A stretch of 22,841 bases of DNA from Sulfuriferula sp. (lineage in GTDB: Bacteria; Pseudomonadota; Gammaproteobacteria; Burkholderiales; Sulfuriferulaceae). This document shows positions 14,944 to 22,841 of this stretch, piece by piece. The stretch's first letter is position 1. Every line of letters starts with the position of its first letter. Made by a program: the position numbers and the translations under genes. The stretch spans positions 1-22,841 of the forward strand of contig DAICZK010000006.1 in assembly GCA_027311185.1 (NCBI GenBank), read 5' to 3'. The notes below the pieces were generated by a model. That model was not told the DNA's origin, made no database searches, and was given only the letters and a program-made list of their open reading frames with translations.

Positions 14944-15888
14944 ATGGCTCCATTACGGTTAAGTTTGCGCCAACTCCAGATATTTGTCGCGATCGTCGAG
15001 CATCACAGTACTGGCGCGGCGGCGGAAGCAATTGCCCTGTCGCAGTCGGCGACCAGCGCGGCGCTCAACGAACTGGAGCGCGTTTTAGGCATGGACCTGT
15101 TCGATCGCACGTCCAAAAGACTGCTGATCAACGACAATGGGCGTACTCTTTTGCCGCAGGCGATGGCCTTGCTGGACGCCGCCAACAGCATCGAGCGCTG
15201 GGCCGAGAACCCGCTGTTGCTCAGCGGTGGCCTGCGCATCGGAGCGAGCACCAGCATAGGTAATTATCTGCTGCCGCACATCCTGGCCGATTTTCGTCGC
15301 GCGCTGCCCACGCAAGTGCAAGCCAACTGGCAAGCGCAGGTCACGATAGAAAACACGAGCGCCATTATTCAGAAACTGGTCAGTTTCGAGTTGGATATAG
15401 GGTTGATAGAAGGGTATTGCCACGAGTCGGCGCTGATGGTCATGCCGTGGTTGGAAGACGAGCTGGTGATCGTCGCGGCGCACGATGATCCGATACTGGC
15501 ATCTTTGCCGGCGGACGGACCGCGGTCGCCGATTGGACTGGCTGCGTTGCGCCAGGCAGTCTGGCTGCTGCGCGAGTCTGGCTCGGGTACGCGAGAAATC
15601 ATCGATCAGGCGTTGTTGCCGTATTTGCACCATTTGCAGCACGGCATAGAATTCGGCAATTCCGAGGCGATCAAGTACGCCACGGTGAATGGACTCGGTA
15701 TCAGTTGTCTGTCGCGTTTTGTCGTTGCCGACATGCTGGAATCCGGCAAGCTGGTGGTCTTGCCGACAGTCCTGCCCAAATTCATTCGCCACTTTTATAT
15801 CGTCATGCACAAACAGAAAAAGCTGACCGAAGGCTTGAGCCGCTTGTTGCAGCATCTGGAAAAGCTGAATCAATCAGTGTGTTCTTAG
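14944..15888 (+). CDS. YeiE-like LysR-family transcriptional regulator
   Basis: This 314-residue LysR regulator has the winged helix-turn-helix at residues 7-66 ('LRQLQIFVAIVEHHSTGAAAEAIALSQSATSAALNELERVLG') and a CysB-type two-lobed sensor domain from about residue 95. 'LRIGASTSIGNYLLPHILADF' and 'ESGSGTREIIDQALL' resemble the anion-binding loops of the CysB/CbbR/YeiE branch. It is divergent from the YeiH-type exporter, so it probably controls that gene in response to sulfite or a related anion. AGGA precedes the ATG. A REP-type element lies 30 bases after its stop. Confidence 0.9.
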   Translation: MAPLRLSLRQLQIFVAIVEHHSTGAAAEAIALSQSATSAALNELERVLGMDLFDRTSKRLLINDNGRTLLPQAMALLDAANSIERWAENPLLLSGGLRIGASTSIGNYLLPHILADFRRALPTQVQANWQAQVTIENTSAIIQKLVSFELDIGLIEGYCHESALMVMPWLEDELVIVAAHDDPILASLPADGPRSPIGLAALRQAVWLLRESGSGTREIIDQALLPYLHHLQHGIEFGNSEAIKYATVNGLGISCLSRFVVADMLESGKLVVLPTVLPKFIRHFYIVMHKQKKLTEGLSRLLQHLEKLNQSVCS

Positions 15889-15918
15889 AATACTCACGAT
15901 GGGACGCAATATGTGGTG

Positions 15919-15978
15919 GTAGGAGCGGGCTTGCCCGCGATCAATGGGCCGCCGATTCGCTGGCAAGCCCGCTCCTAC
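15919..15978. repeat. REP-type inverted repeat (REPIN-like), copy 2
   Basis: The arms 15919-15940 and 15957-15978 are reverse complements with one mismatch around a 16-base centre. The arm begins GTAGGAGCGGGCTTGCCCG. Total length, arm length and centre length equal those of the copy at 1900-1959, and 13 of 16 centre bases agree. It lies between the convergent ends of the LysR gene and the glycan operon, where it could form a strong hairpin in either transcript. Confidence 0.85.
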
Positions 15979-16003
15979 AAAATGGGATACAAAAAGCGTT
16001 TTG

Positions 16004-17104
16004 TTAACGAGACGAGGATGTAGACAGTTTGTCCCGCAGCGTGTCTAGCCTGGCAGACAACAGCCTGATATCGAACAGTTTTTCCGCCCTCGCGTAACCT
16101 GCTTGCTGTACTGAGCCGCGTTTGAAGCTGTTTTCGGCTAGTTCGCGCAGCGCTTGGGCCAAGCCCTCCGGCGTCACCGGATTGACGATGACGCCGGTAT
16201 CGCCGACGATTTCGCCGATGCCGCCGGAGCCGCTGGTGATGACGGCGGCCGCGCCGCACATGGCTTCTAATACGGTGCGGCCAAAAGGTTCATCCCATAC
16301 CGAAGGAATGACGGCGATTTCAGCCCGGGCGAAATAATGCATGATGTCGTCGTGGCTGATGTAACCGGTGTACTGGCACTGCTGTCCGAGTTCGGACAGG
16401 TTGTTGTGCGTTTGCGTTTCGTAGTCCGACACGGCATCGAACCGGTCCGCGCCACAGACAATGAATTGCCAGTCGGGCAAGTACGGCGCGACCAGCTTGA
16501 GCGCGACGGACAGCGGCAGGGCGCCTTTTTCCTGAATGATACGACCGACATACAGAATGATTTTTTCTTTGGCTACAGGCGGGCCGTTTTGCGTGTCGAT
16601 GCCGTTGTGGACGACATAAACCTTTTCTTGTCCGTGTCTTAACCCCGCAATGAAGCGTTGGCGGATGAATTCGCTCACGCAATAAATGCCCGCCGAACGA
16701 TCGACCGCGCGCTGTCTTTGCCCGGCGCGTCGCAACCCCTTCATGCCTTGCGGATCGTTGTGCAGGTGCAGACTGACGGCCGCCGATGCGGGCAGGTTTT
16801 CATACAGATACCGATGTATCAGCGGGCGATTTTGCACCTCGACATGCGTGTATCCCTGATCCTTGATGGTGGCGACGAATTTTCTCGCGTAGGCGTAATT
16901 ATCCCTGAAGTACCATTTTTTCCAGTTCTGGATCTGGGTGTATGCCAGCGGCGCAAAATCCGCCGCTGTGCCGCCGAATATCGTGGTGCAGTGCTTATAT
17001 CGGCTATGCGCTGTGAAATCGGCCATGCACAAGGCGACGGCACCGGTATATTGTTTCGTGTATTGTTCTTTGGGCGGTAGCAGGATGGCGATTTTATGCG
17101 TCAT
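16004..17104 (-). CDS. GT4-family glycosyltransferase
   Basis: This is a retaining GT-B glycosyltransferase of 366 residues, probably acting on LPS core or another surface glycan at the cytoplasmic face. The C-terminal domain has 'IILYVGRIIQEKGALPL', which starts the donor-binding half, and the E-x7-E motif in 'WDEPFGRTVLEAMCG', followed by 'GSGGIGEIV'. The open frame runs upstream to 17212, but the ATG at 17104 starts the normal Rossmann strand (MTHKIAILLPP). It also overlaps the stop of the upstream ligase gene as ATGA. It is the last gene of the cluster. Sugar specificity cannot be read from sequence. Confidence 0.88.
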   Translation of the reverse strand: MTHKIAILLPPKEQYTKQYTGAVALCMADFTAHSRYKHCTTIFGGTAADFAPLAYTQIQNWKKWYFRDNYAYARKFVATIKDQGYTHVEVQNRPLIHRYLYENLPASAAVSLHLHNDPQGMKGLRRAGQRQRAVDRSAGIYCVSEFIRQRFIAGLRHGQEKVYVVHNGIDTQNGPPVAKEKIILYVGRIIQEKGALPLSVALKLVAPYLPDWQFIVCGADRFDAVSDYETQTHNNLSELGQQCQYTGYISHDDIMHYFARAEIAVIPSVWDEPFGRTVLEAMCGAAAVITSGSGGIGEIVGDTGVIVNPVTPEGLAQALRELAENSFKRGSVQQAGYARAEKLFDIRLLSARLDTLRDKLSTSSSR

Positions 17105-18321
17105 AAAGCGGGCTCTGGAACGCGACAGTACACCAATCCCCAACCCAGAACCAGCCAGAACGGAATAGCCGACCAGCCATGGAAGAAGCTGGTAGTCGAG
17201 GCGATAGGCCATAAACGCATCGCAAAAGTGGCGGCCAGGGCGATGAACAGGTAGTTATTGCGGTTTGCCGCGAGATGGGCGAGCAGGCGTCTGGATACGA
17301 GATACATGGAGAGCACGAAGCCGAACAGCGCGACGCCTCCGCCTTCGGTCAGCCATTCCAAATAGATGTTATGAGGATGCGAGGCGCAGCGCGAATAGGC
17401 CATATCTTTTGTGTGATCAGGGCCGTAACGAGGATCCGGGCATATCAGGCGAAAATTTCCCATCCCGATGCCGAAAACCGGATGATCTTCGATGATATCG
17501 AGCGCGCTATGCCAGATCACGCCGTAAGGCGAATCGCGCAGGTTGGCGACTACATGGATTGTCGATTTGACCTGTCTGTCGTACAGACTGGGCTTCATCA
17601 CCATCAGTCCGGACATGCCGACGGCAATCACCAGCAGCGCGATCACGCCGGCTTTCCTGAGGTGCGGTGCGAGCAGGGCGACGAGCAGGATCGACATCAG
17701 GCTGAACATCAGCGCCATCCGCTCGCCGCTGAGCAGAATGGCGGTCAGCGTCAAGCTGCCGAAAGCGAACGCAAGCCGGAACTGCTTTTTGTCCAGACGG
17801 CCGAACAGAAAAGGCATGAATAGCCACGCCAATGTGATGCCGACGATGGGTTTGCCATACGAGGCGGTGAGCCGGTGCATGGGTGTGACGAGCCGGCCGA
17901 ACACATCCGCGCCGGTCAGATATTGGAAAATCGCGTCGGCGGCGAGCCAGCTCAGCGCGACCAGACCGACATTGAGCAACCATTTACGCCATTTTTCATG
18001 AATCAGTATCCAGCTCTCCAGCGCGACGGCAAACAGGATAAATCTTACCCAAGGCAGCGCGTCGACCAAGGTCTTACCGGGGTTGTCCGTAAACAGGCTT
18101 CTGATGCAGCCGTAGAGCCAGAGCGCGAGCAAAGCCATGACCCAATCCTGTTTCGCCCAGGAAAAATCGCGCCTTTTGATCGCATTGACGGAAAACAGGA
18201 TCACCACCAGGCTGAGCAGGATTTCAGCCGCCGCGTTTCCTATGGCCAAACCCACAGGTATCAGGGCAGTCAGGTATCCGGCCGCGGAGATTAAGCTGGG
18301 TTGGGGGCGCTGATTCGTCAT
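17101..18321 (-). CDS. O-antigen ligase (WaaL-type) membrane protein
   Basis: This 406-residue inner-membrane protein with about ten to twelve helices carries the Wzy_C/O-antigen-ligase domain. WaaL joins undecaprenyl-linked O-antigen to lipid A-core in the periplasm. The large periplasmic loop at about residues 245-325 contains the conserved 'SHPHNIYLEWLTEGG' motif with His315 and His317, and Arg201 lies in 'SGERMA'. ATG with AGGA five bases upstream. It is translationally coupled to the following GT4 gene. A Wzy polymerase is the alternative, since the two share this fold; no other O-antigen polymerase genes are nearby. Confidence 0.85.
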   Translation of the reverse strand: MTNQRPQPSLISAAGYLTALIPVGLAIGNAAAEILLSLVVILFSVNAIKRRDFSWAKQDWVMALLALWLYGCIRSLFTDNPGKTLVDALPWVRFILFAVALESWILIHEKWRKWLLNVGLVALSWLAADAIFQYLTGADVFGRLVTPMHRLTASYGKPIVGITLAWLFMPFLFGRLDKKQFRLAFAFGSLTLTAILLSGERMALMFSLMSILLVALLAPHLRKAGVIALLVIAVGMSGLMVMKPSLYDRQVKSTIHVVANLRDSPYGVIWHSALDIIEDHPVFGIGMGNFRLICPDPRYGPDHTKDMAYSRCASHPHNIYLEWLTEGGGVALFGFVLSMYLVSRRLLAHLAANRNNYLFIALAATFAMRLWPIASTTSFFHGWSAIPFWLVLGWGLVYCRVPEPAL

Positions 18322-18356
18322 GGATGTCCTATCTGCATTCTAACAACATAAAAAAG

Positions 18357-19337
18357 TTACTTGAGTCCAACCTGGGCGAGCATGGTTTGGGCGCGGTGCG
18401 CGTAAGTATGTTCGGCGATTACCCGCTTATATCCGGCCTGGCCGATAGCGGCGGCAAAAGCGGCATCGCCGGTGAGCCGGTCATAGTGGGCGCATAGTTC
18501 GTCGATGTTGCGGTATACCAGAATTTCCTTGCCGACGTCAAAGCATTTGTCGAGGTCTTGCATTGCATCGTTCAATACCGGGGTCATGCAGCCGTAGGGC
18601 TCGAAACTGCGCTGATTCAGGCCGCGCACCACATTTTTTTCGTTCTTGACATTAAGCACAGCGCGGCAGGCGGCATAAATGCCCGGTAATTTTTTGTACG
18701 GCAGGCGGTAAGCGTGAATCTCGTGCGCGCTGCCTTTTAGTTCCGACCAGCCTTTGCCGTACAGCGTAATCGGCCGGTTAATGCTGCGTAGCAGTTTTCC
18801 GCGCTCGGTGCTGTTGTTGGCGACATACAGCACCTGGTTCGTACGCGCCAGATGCGAGGGGCGAAAAAATGCGGGGTTCACTGCGAGGGGTAAATAACTG
18901 ACCGGCACCAGGTAACCAAAATGGCGAATATCGTCAATAAATACTGTATCGGTACAGAACACCCAGTCGACATAATTGGCGAATATGCTTTCTTCCGCAT
19001 TCAGCTTGTCGCCGATCCAGGCGACTTTGCGGGCGGAGGGGCAGATGTCGTTTGCGATGGCAAACAGTTGTTCGGGCATGCGCAACGCGGCGATCACCAC
19101 GAAAACGATCAGATCCGGCTGAAACTGCCTGAGTTTTTTCGCCATGCTGCTGCAGACAGTGGAGGTTTTGTCGCCGTGCAGTTTGCCCGCCAGCTTAAAA
19201 TACAGCGATTGTGCCGGCGTGCCGCCATTCATGGCAAAATAATCGACATCGCAACCCGTTTGGGCAAACGCGTCGACGGTGTTCTCTGTCCAGTGAATAA
19301 TGCTGTTATATTTGCCCACAACCAGAACTTTTATCAA
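18357..19337 (-). CDS. CgeB-like glycosyltransferase
   Basis: This 326-residue GT-B type protein resembles CgeB, the spore-surface glycosylation family with a C-terminal Glyco_trans_1_2 domain. The start 'MIKVLVVGKYNSIIHWTENTVDAF' is the N-terminal Rossmann strand. 'YVANNSTERGKLLRSI' opens the second domain, and 'NQRSFEPYGCMTPVLND' with 'EHTYAHRAQTMLAQ' are family-typical near the end. The start is a TTG that overlaps the previous stop (TTGA) and has GGGAG five to six bases upstream. It probably adds a sugar to the same surface glycan as its neighbours; donor and acceptor are unknown. Confidence 0.8.
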   Translation of the reverse strand: MIKVLVVGKYNSIIHWTENTVDAFAQTGCDVDYFAMNGGTPAQSLYFKLAGKLHGDKTSTVCSSMAKKLRQFQPDLIVFVVIAALRMPEQLFAIANDICPSARKVAWIGDKLNAEESIFANYVDWVFCTDTVFIDDIRHFGYLVPVSYLPLAVNPAFFRPSHLARTNQVLYVANNSTERGKLLRSINRPITLYGKGWSELKGSAHEIHAYRLPYKKLPGIYAACRAVLNVKNEKNVVRGLNQRSFEPYGCMTPVLNDAMQDLDKCFDVGKEILVYRNIDELCAHYDRLTGDAAFAAAIGQAGYKRVIAEHTYAHRAQTMLAQVGLK

Positions 19338-20260
19338 GCTTGTCTCCCTTGTGGCGCCTGCTTTCCGCGTTTGCGTGGGCCCATTTTTCCCCGCAATGCA
19401 TCGCGCCAGCCCTGAAACACCGCGCCCAGTTTGGCGATTTTGCCCTGTTCGTAGAAAACGATGCGTTTAAGCGATTTAAAGCTGGCGAGCAGCCCTTTGA
19501 CAGCCCACCATCCCGCCGGATAGTCGCCCGACTCGCGCAGCAGGGCGGTATAGTTTCGCGTAATATAATAGCGGCGATCGGCGGAATGATTGCTGGTCCA
19601 TTTTTTCATGCCCAGCAGAGAATGTGACGTCGATGCGCCGATTGCATGCAGCATCAAGGCCGCCGAGGTTTTAATGACGGCGTAGCCGCTTTTTCTGGCC
19701 CGCAGGCAGTACTCGGTATCGACGAAATCGATAAAAAAATCTTCCCTGAACGGCCCCAGCTGCGTATGGACGGAAACCGGCAGCAGCGAGCCGGAAGTGA
19801 TCACCCAATCGACCTCATGCCAAAGTTGCGGTGTCGCCGCCCCTGGTTCAACGTTCGTAACGGGTCTGTGGCGGTCGTGAAAATGCGAGCCTATCACCGC
19901 GAGGCGGTCTTTATCCGGGAAATCCTGATAAACGGCAATCAGTGTTGCGACCATGTCGGTATCGACGCAGGTATCCTGATCGAGCAGCAGTACCCACTCA
20001 TATCCTGATTGTGCAGCGTGGCCGATGCCGATATTCAGGGCGCGGGCAATGCCGTGATTCTCGGTGTTGACGACGAGCGTGCAGGCATTGTTCTGTGCGA
20101 TTTTTTCGAGCGTTGCGGCGCTGGTCGGGCCGGACGAGTTGTCGACCACGACGAGGTGTCCGACCTGACGGGCCACGGCTGCCAGCCGGTCGGGGAAATC
20201 CGCGTCGGGATGAAAGCTGACGATAATCGCGCAGATGGCGTTTGGGCAGAGCGCCATCAT
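19334..20260 (-). CDS. GT2-family glycosyltransferase (rhamnosyltransferase-like)
   Basis: This 308-residue inverting GT-A enzyme has the N-terminal 'AIIVSFHPD', 'VVVDNSSGP' near residue 40, the metal-binding DQD at 94-96 in 'WVLLLDQDTCVD', and the acceptor-side 'FIDFVDTEYCLRARKSGY'. These are close to dTDP-rhamnosyltransferase-type proteins, though specificity is uncertain. The basic C-terminal tail (about ten Lys/Arg) may bind the membrane. Two adjacent ATGs exist at 20260 and 20257. AGGG is about six bases before the first. The first ATG overlaps the stop of the upstream gene by one base. Confidence 0.87.
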   Translation of the reverse strand: MMALCPNAICAIIVSFHPDADFPDRLAAVARQVGHLVVVDNSSGPTSAATLEKIAQNNACTLVVNTENHGIARALNIGIGHAAQSGYEWVLLLDQDTCVDTDMVATLIAVYQDFPDKDRLAVIGSHFHDRHRPVTNVEPGAATPQLWHEVDWVITSGSLLPVSVHTQLGPFREDFFIDFVDTEYCLRARKSGYAVIKTSAALMLHAIGASTSHSLLGMKKWTSNHSADRRYYITRNYTALLRESGDYPAGWWAVKGLLASFKSLKRIVFYEQGKIAKLGAVFQGWRDALRGKMGPRKRGKQAPQGRQA

Positions 20261-21396
20261 TATCGTCCCTGAGTCTGGGGGGCGAATAACTCCCGGTAGA
20301 CAGCATAAGTGCGCGATTGCATGCGCTCCAGGGTGAAGCTCTGGTTATCGGTGATATCCGGCGGCGCCGACAGGCAGTCCTGTACGGTTTTTTGCAGCGC
20401 ATCCAGATCGCGAGGTGCCACGATCCCGGCCGGAAACCATGCCTGCAGCACTTCGCCTACGCCGCCGTGATTATATCCTGCGACGGGTATCCCCAGGCTC
20501 AACGCTTCGGGCACCACGCGACCGAATGCCTCGGGCGATTGGGAAAGCGAAAGCACTACGTTTGATACGGACATGATTTCTTTTAAATCAGATCGATGCC
20601 CGGTTATAGTAATGTTTTCAGTTAAATCTAGCGTGCGAATTTTCGCCTCCAACTCTCGTTGGAAAGCCTGTTTTTTCGGGTCGATCCCTCCTACCATCAG
20701 ACCGTACACGGCAAACCCGGCCTGTTTCAGGCGTGCAATAAGCGCGATGAAATCTGCCTGTCCTTTCCAGCGCGTGATCCGGCCGGGCAAGGTGATCAGC
20801 ATTTTACCGGCCAGTTGCGGGTAATCGTGGCGCCATTGGGCGAGCCACTCCTGAGTGGGCTGGTAATTGCGCGGAAATTCCACCGGATCGACGCCGCGAT
20901 GTATCAGGCGGATGTATTCCGGGTTTACTTTCGGGTAATTGGCGAGGATATAACCGCGTATGGTTTCGGAAACCGCAATGACGCGTTCGCCGCGGGTCAT
21001 GACGGCACTGTAGGCATTGACGGTGTATGAGCCATGCACGCTGGTGACGAGCCGGGGACGCGTGCGCGGGTCCATGCCGCGCCAGGCGAGGTAGCCGATC
21101 CAGGCCGGCATGCGTGAACGCAAATGCAGGATATCGACGTTCTGTTCGATCAAAAAGCGCCGCAGGCGCGGCACCAGGCTTAATGTCCACAACGATTTTT
21201 TACCCACCGGCCAATCGAAATGACTCGAACCTTCGCCCGTCAACTGTGCGACCAGGCGTCCGCCCGCCGACATGACCAGGGAACGCTGCTGGTGCGCGGC
21301 GAGGTAGCGGGCGATTTCGACGGTGCCGCGTTCTACGCCGCCCGCATGCAGTGCCGGAAGCATTTGTAGTACCGTAAGTGGGCGATCAGCTTGCAC
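20260..21396 (-). CDS. GT4-family glycosyltransferase, first gene of LPS/glycan cluster
   Basis: This 378-residue GT-B enzyme has the N-terminal glycine-rich acceptor loop 'LHAGGVERGTVEIARYL'. The donor-site half has 'LPGRITRWKGQADFI' near residue 210, and the E-x7-E motif lies in 'SPEAFGRVVPEALSLG', followed by 'NHGGVGEVL'. This arrangement is common in LPS-core and O-antigen transferases. The start is a GTG at 21396 with AGGA five bases upstream. The stop overlaps the next gene by one base. A 61-base gap separates it from the PilZ gene, so the operon promoter may be in that gap or further upstream. Confidence 0.88.
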   Translation of the reverse strand: MQADRPLTVLQMLPALHAGGVERGTVEIARYLAAHQQRSLVMSAGGRLVAQLTGEGSSHFDWPVGKKSLWTLSLVPRLRRFLIEQNVDILHLRSRMPAWIGYLAWRGMDPRTRPRLVTSVHGSYTVNAYSAVMTRGERVIAVSETIRGYILANYPKVNPEYIRLIHRGVDPVEFPRNYQPTQEWLAQWRHDYPQLAGKMLITLPGRITRWKGQADFIALIARLKQAGFAVYGLMVGGIDPKKQAFQRELEAKIRTLDLTENITITGHRSDLKEIMSVSNVVLSLSQSPEAFGRVVPEALSLGIPVAGYNHGGVGEVLQAWFPAGIVAPRDLDALQKTVQDCLSAPPDITDNQSFTLERMQSRTYAVYRELFAPQTQGR

Positions 21397-21457
21397 AGGA
21401 ATCCTGGATATAAATGAGCGATCCGGCAGACACCCCGGACCGTGGGCGTTTGCAGCG

Positions 21458-22219
21458 CTAGGCGAGGCCGGTCAAACGGGCATTGCGCTCGCGTTCGAGC
21501 TGCATGATGTAACGCTGTACCAGCGTTACCAGGCCGGGGGACAGAGCGCTGAATTCACAGCCCAGGCGCCGGTTGGTTTTGCCGTGGGTCAGCGTCAGAT
21601 CCTGCCAGTTGCGGATGCGCAGGTCTACCTGTAGCGCGCCGATGCCGGGTAGTTGAATCTGGCATTGATTGTATTCGGCACCCGGTTCGGTTTTCAAGAT
21701 CTTGCGCTCGTCCAGCAAGGCTACGCCGCCGCCACTGATGTCGACCAGCGTGACATCGTAGCGCTCGCTACCAGACGGACCATCCAACGGAATTGTGCAG
21801 CGGCTGGGTTGTCCAGCCGGGATATTGACGCGAAAATACTCGCGCCGCTGCAAACGGATCAATGTCGACGGTATTTCGATGCATAGCGCGGGTCGGCCGT
21901 CCTGCGTGCATTCGCTGACCTGGGTTGCCGAAAACAGGATGCGCACCTTATCCAGGCTGGACTCAAACTCGATGTTGTTAGATTCTATAATTCTTTGATT
22001 TGACGTTTTATTTTGTGCGCAGTCGAGAAAAACGCGGTTGTTTTTGCCGTCGATTTCCAGAATCGAGGTCACGACTATCTCGGCGCCGTTATTGATCGTC
22101 ATGGTGATCAACTGGTGTTGGTCTGCAATACCCGCGAGTAGCCTGATGATTTCCTGACGCGAGTGAACCTGGTAGAGAGCCTGATTTTCTGTGCCAAATT
22201 CGGGTTGTATAAGTTCCAT
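21458..22219 (-). CDS. YcgR-type PilZ-domain flagellar brake protein
   Basis: This 253-residue cytoplasmic protein has an N-terminal YcgR (PilZN) domain at about residues 15-115 and a C-terminal PilZ domain. The PilZ c-di-GMP contacts are present: Arg126-x3-Arg130 in 'LQRREYFRVN' and Asp160-x-Ser162-x-x-Gly165 in 'VDISGGGVALLD'. YcgR proteins bind the flagellar motor when c-di-GMP is high and slow swimming. Its place beside fliK and an flhB-like gene supports this. ATG start with a weak ribosome site. Confidence 0.92.
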   Translation of the reverse strand: MELIQPEFGTENQALYQVHSRQEIIRLLAGIADQHQLITMTINNGAEIVVTSILEIDGKNNRVFLDCAQNKTSNQRIIESNNIEFESSLDKVRILFSATQVSECTQDGRPALCIEIPSTLIRLQRREYFRVNIPAGQPSRCTIPLDGPSGSERYDVTLVDISGGGVALLDERKILKTEPGAEYNQCQIQLPGIGALQVDLRIRNWQDLTLTHGKTNRRLGCEFSALSPGLVTLVQRYIMQLERERNARLTGLA

Positions 22220-22260
22220 GGTCGAATCACATTCAAATTAATGGCAAAATAATGGATCGA

Positions 22261-22554
22261 TTATAACGTAGGCGGGTTGATCTTCGCAGGATTTTGGCCA
22301 TTTTCGACATGATATAGCCAGGCCAGCAATTCTGCGACCGCCCGGTACAAGGCGGGCGGTATGCTCTGGTCCAGGTTGACTTGCGACAGCAAGGCTACCA
22401 ATTCTCTGGATTCATGCACAAAAATCCCGTGTTCTTTCGCCCGGGCGATGATTTCCTCGGCTATAAGTCCGTTGCCTTTGGCGACGATTTTTGGCGCGGC
22501 ATCGCCGGCCTGGTAGGCCAGCGCGACGGCCGAAAGTATGGGCGGCTTATTCAC
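22261..22554 (-). CDS. FlhB C-terminal-domain paralogue (FhlB2/YlqH-like)
   Basis: This 97-residue cytoplasmic protein matches only the C-terminal cytoplasmic domain of the flagellar export switch FlhB ('AVALAYQAGDAAPKIVAKGNGLIAEEIIARAKEHGIFVHESRELVALL'). The membrane part is absent, and the autocleavage NPTH of FlhB is replaced by residues around 'PPILS', so no self-cleavage is expected. Such short paralogues are known next to fliK and may assist substrate switching. The start is a GTG overlapping the fliK stop by eight bases, with no clear ribosome site, so translational coupling is likely. Confidence 0.9.
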   Translation of the reverse strand: MNKPPILSAVALAYQAGDAAPKIVAKGNGLIAEEIIARAKEHGIFVHESRELVALLSQVNLDQSIPPALYRAVAELLAWLYHVENGQNPAKINPPTL

Positions 22555-22841
22555 TGGTGTTGACTTGCAAAGCTGCGAGCGGAATTCCCGCAGCAGCCAG
22601 CGCGTTGCTGAGCGCCGGTCCTTGCGCCTGCAGTTGCTGCACGGTGGCTGTGCTATCGGCGCGTATCTGCATAGACAGCTGCGTGCCGTTGAGCCGCAGG
22701 TGAGCCGTAATCACGCCCAGTGTCGGTAATTCGAAGCGCACTTTGCTGCTCCAGGTTGCGGTGGCTGGGGTTTGCGGCGCCTCGCCTTGGTGTCCAGCGT
22801 CCTCGCTGACTTCCCATTGCAGAGCCTGGCCGGGCCAGACT
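22547..22841 (-). CDS. fliK: FliK, flagellar hook-length control protein (C-terminal part)
   Basis: The frame is open from the window edge to a TAA at 22547, giving 97 residues of a protein whose start lies outside. Reading in, 'VWPGQALQWEVSED' leads to 'WSSKVRFELPTLGVITAHLRLNGTQLSMQIRAD' and 'LQAQGPALSNALAAAGIPLAALQVN'. This is the compact Flg_hook domain of FliK, which interacts with FlhB and stops hook growth at the right length. A start at the in-frame GTG near 22741 would cut this domain, so the gene is treated as partial. Confidence 0.88.
   Translation of the reverse strand, partial: VWPGQALQWEVSEDAGHQGEAPQTPATATWSSKVRFELPTLGVITAHLRLNGTQLSMQIRADSTATVQQLQAQGPALSNALAAAGIPLAALQVNTSE

Noticed and set aside
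21405..21440. Possible terminator between the PilZ gene and the glycan operon
   Set aside because: Only a five-base TCCGG/CCGGA stem with no U-tract was found; too weak to call.
22261..22554. Full FlhB gene or fragment of a degraded flhB
   Set aside because: The reading frame is intact, starts by coupling to fliK, and short FlhB C-terminal paralogues are a known family, so it is not a remnant.
1..22841. CRISPR arrays, tRNA/rRNA genes, transposases, toxin-antitoxin or phage-defence modules
   Set aside because: Looked for on both strands. Apart from the two REP-type elements no repeated units were seen, no RNA gene signatures were recognised, and every sizeable frame is accounted for by the genes listed.

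Overview
The window looks like chromosomal DNA of a Gram-negative betaproteobacterium, perhaps of the Nitrosomonadales/Gallionellales type. That placement is inferred from protein style, moderately high GC and gene content; no rRNA or other phylogenetic marker is present. The genes are densely packed. No gap between genes exceeds about 140 bases, and I see no rRNA, tRNA, CRISPR array, insertion sequence or phage gene.

Region 1 (1-1845, + strand) is the end of a molybdate uptake operon: the tail of modA, then modB and modC. A 60-base REP-type inverted repeat (1900-1959) separates it from a convergent outer-membrane beta-barrel gene of unknown role (1986-2813, -).

Region 2 (2931-11774, -) is a complete-looking operon for making 4-amino-4-deoxy-L-arabinose (L-Ara4N) and attaching it to lipid A or LPS core. 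In transcription order it reads arnT, a single arnE/arnF-like SMR gene, arnB, arnC, a stand-alone formyltransferase (ArnA N-terminal half), a stand-alone UDP-glucuronate decarboxylase (ArnA C-terminal half), arnD, and a second ArnT-like GT83 transferase. Catalytic residues are intact throughout. A perfect extended -10 promoter lies just upstream at 11817-11825. No ugd, pmrA/pmrB or phoP/phoQ genes are in view.

Region 3 (11900-15888) holds an AI-2E/PerM-family permease (-), a 2-Cys peroxiredoxin (+) with a near-consensus promoter, and a divergent pair: a YeiH-type exporter (-) and a YeiE-like LysR regulator (+). The pair shares a compact control region with two inverted repeats. A second copy of the REP-type element (15919-15978) follows the regulator.

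Region 4 (16004-21396, -) is a tightly overlapping LPS or surface-glycan operon: GT4, GT2, CgeB-like glycosyltransferase, O-antigen-ligase-type membrane protein, GT4. Its product is the kind of LPS that the arn enzymes would decorate, so the two loci probably serve the same envelope. Region 5 (21458-22841, -) is flagellar: the end of fliK, an FlhB C-terminal-domain paralogue, and a YcgR-type PilZ protein.

I found no clearly undescribed system. The observations most worth checking are the second GT83 enzyme in the arn operon, the split arnA, the paired REPIN-like elements, and the palindromic yeiH/lysR control region.
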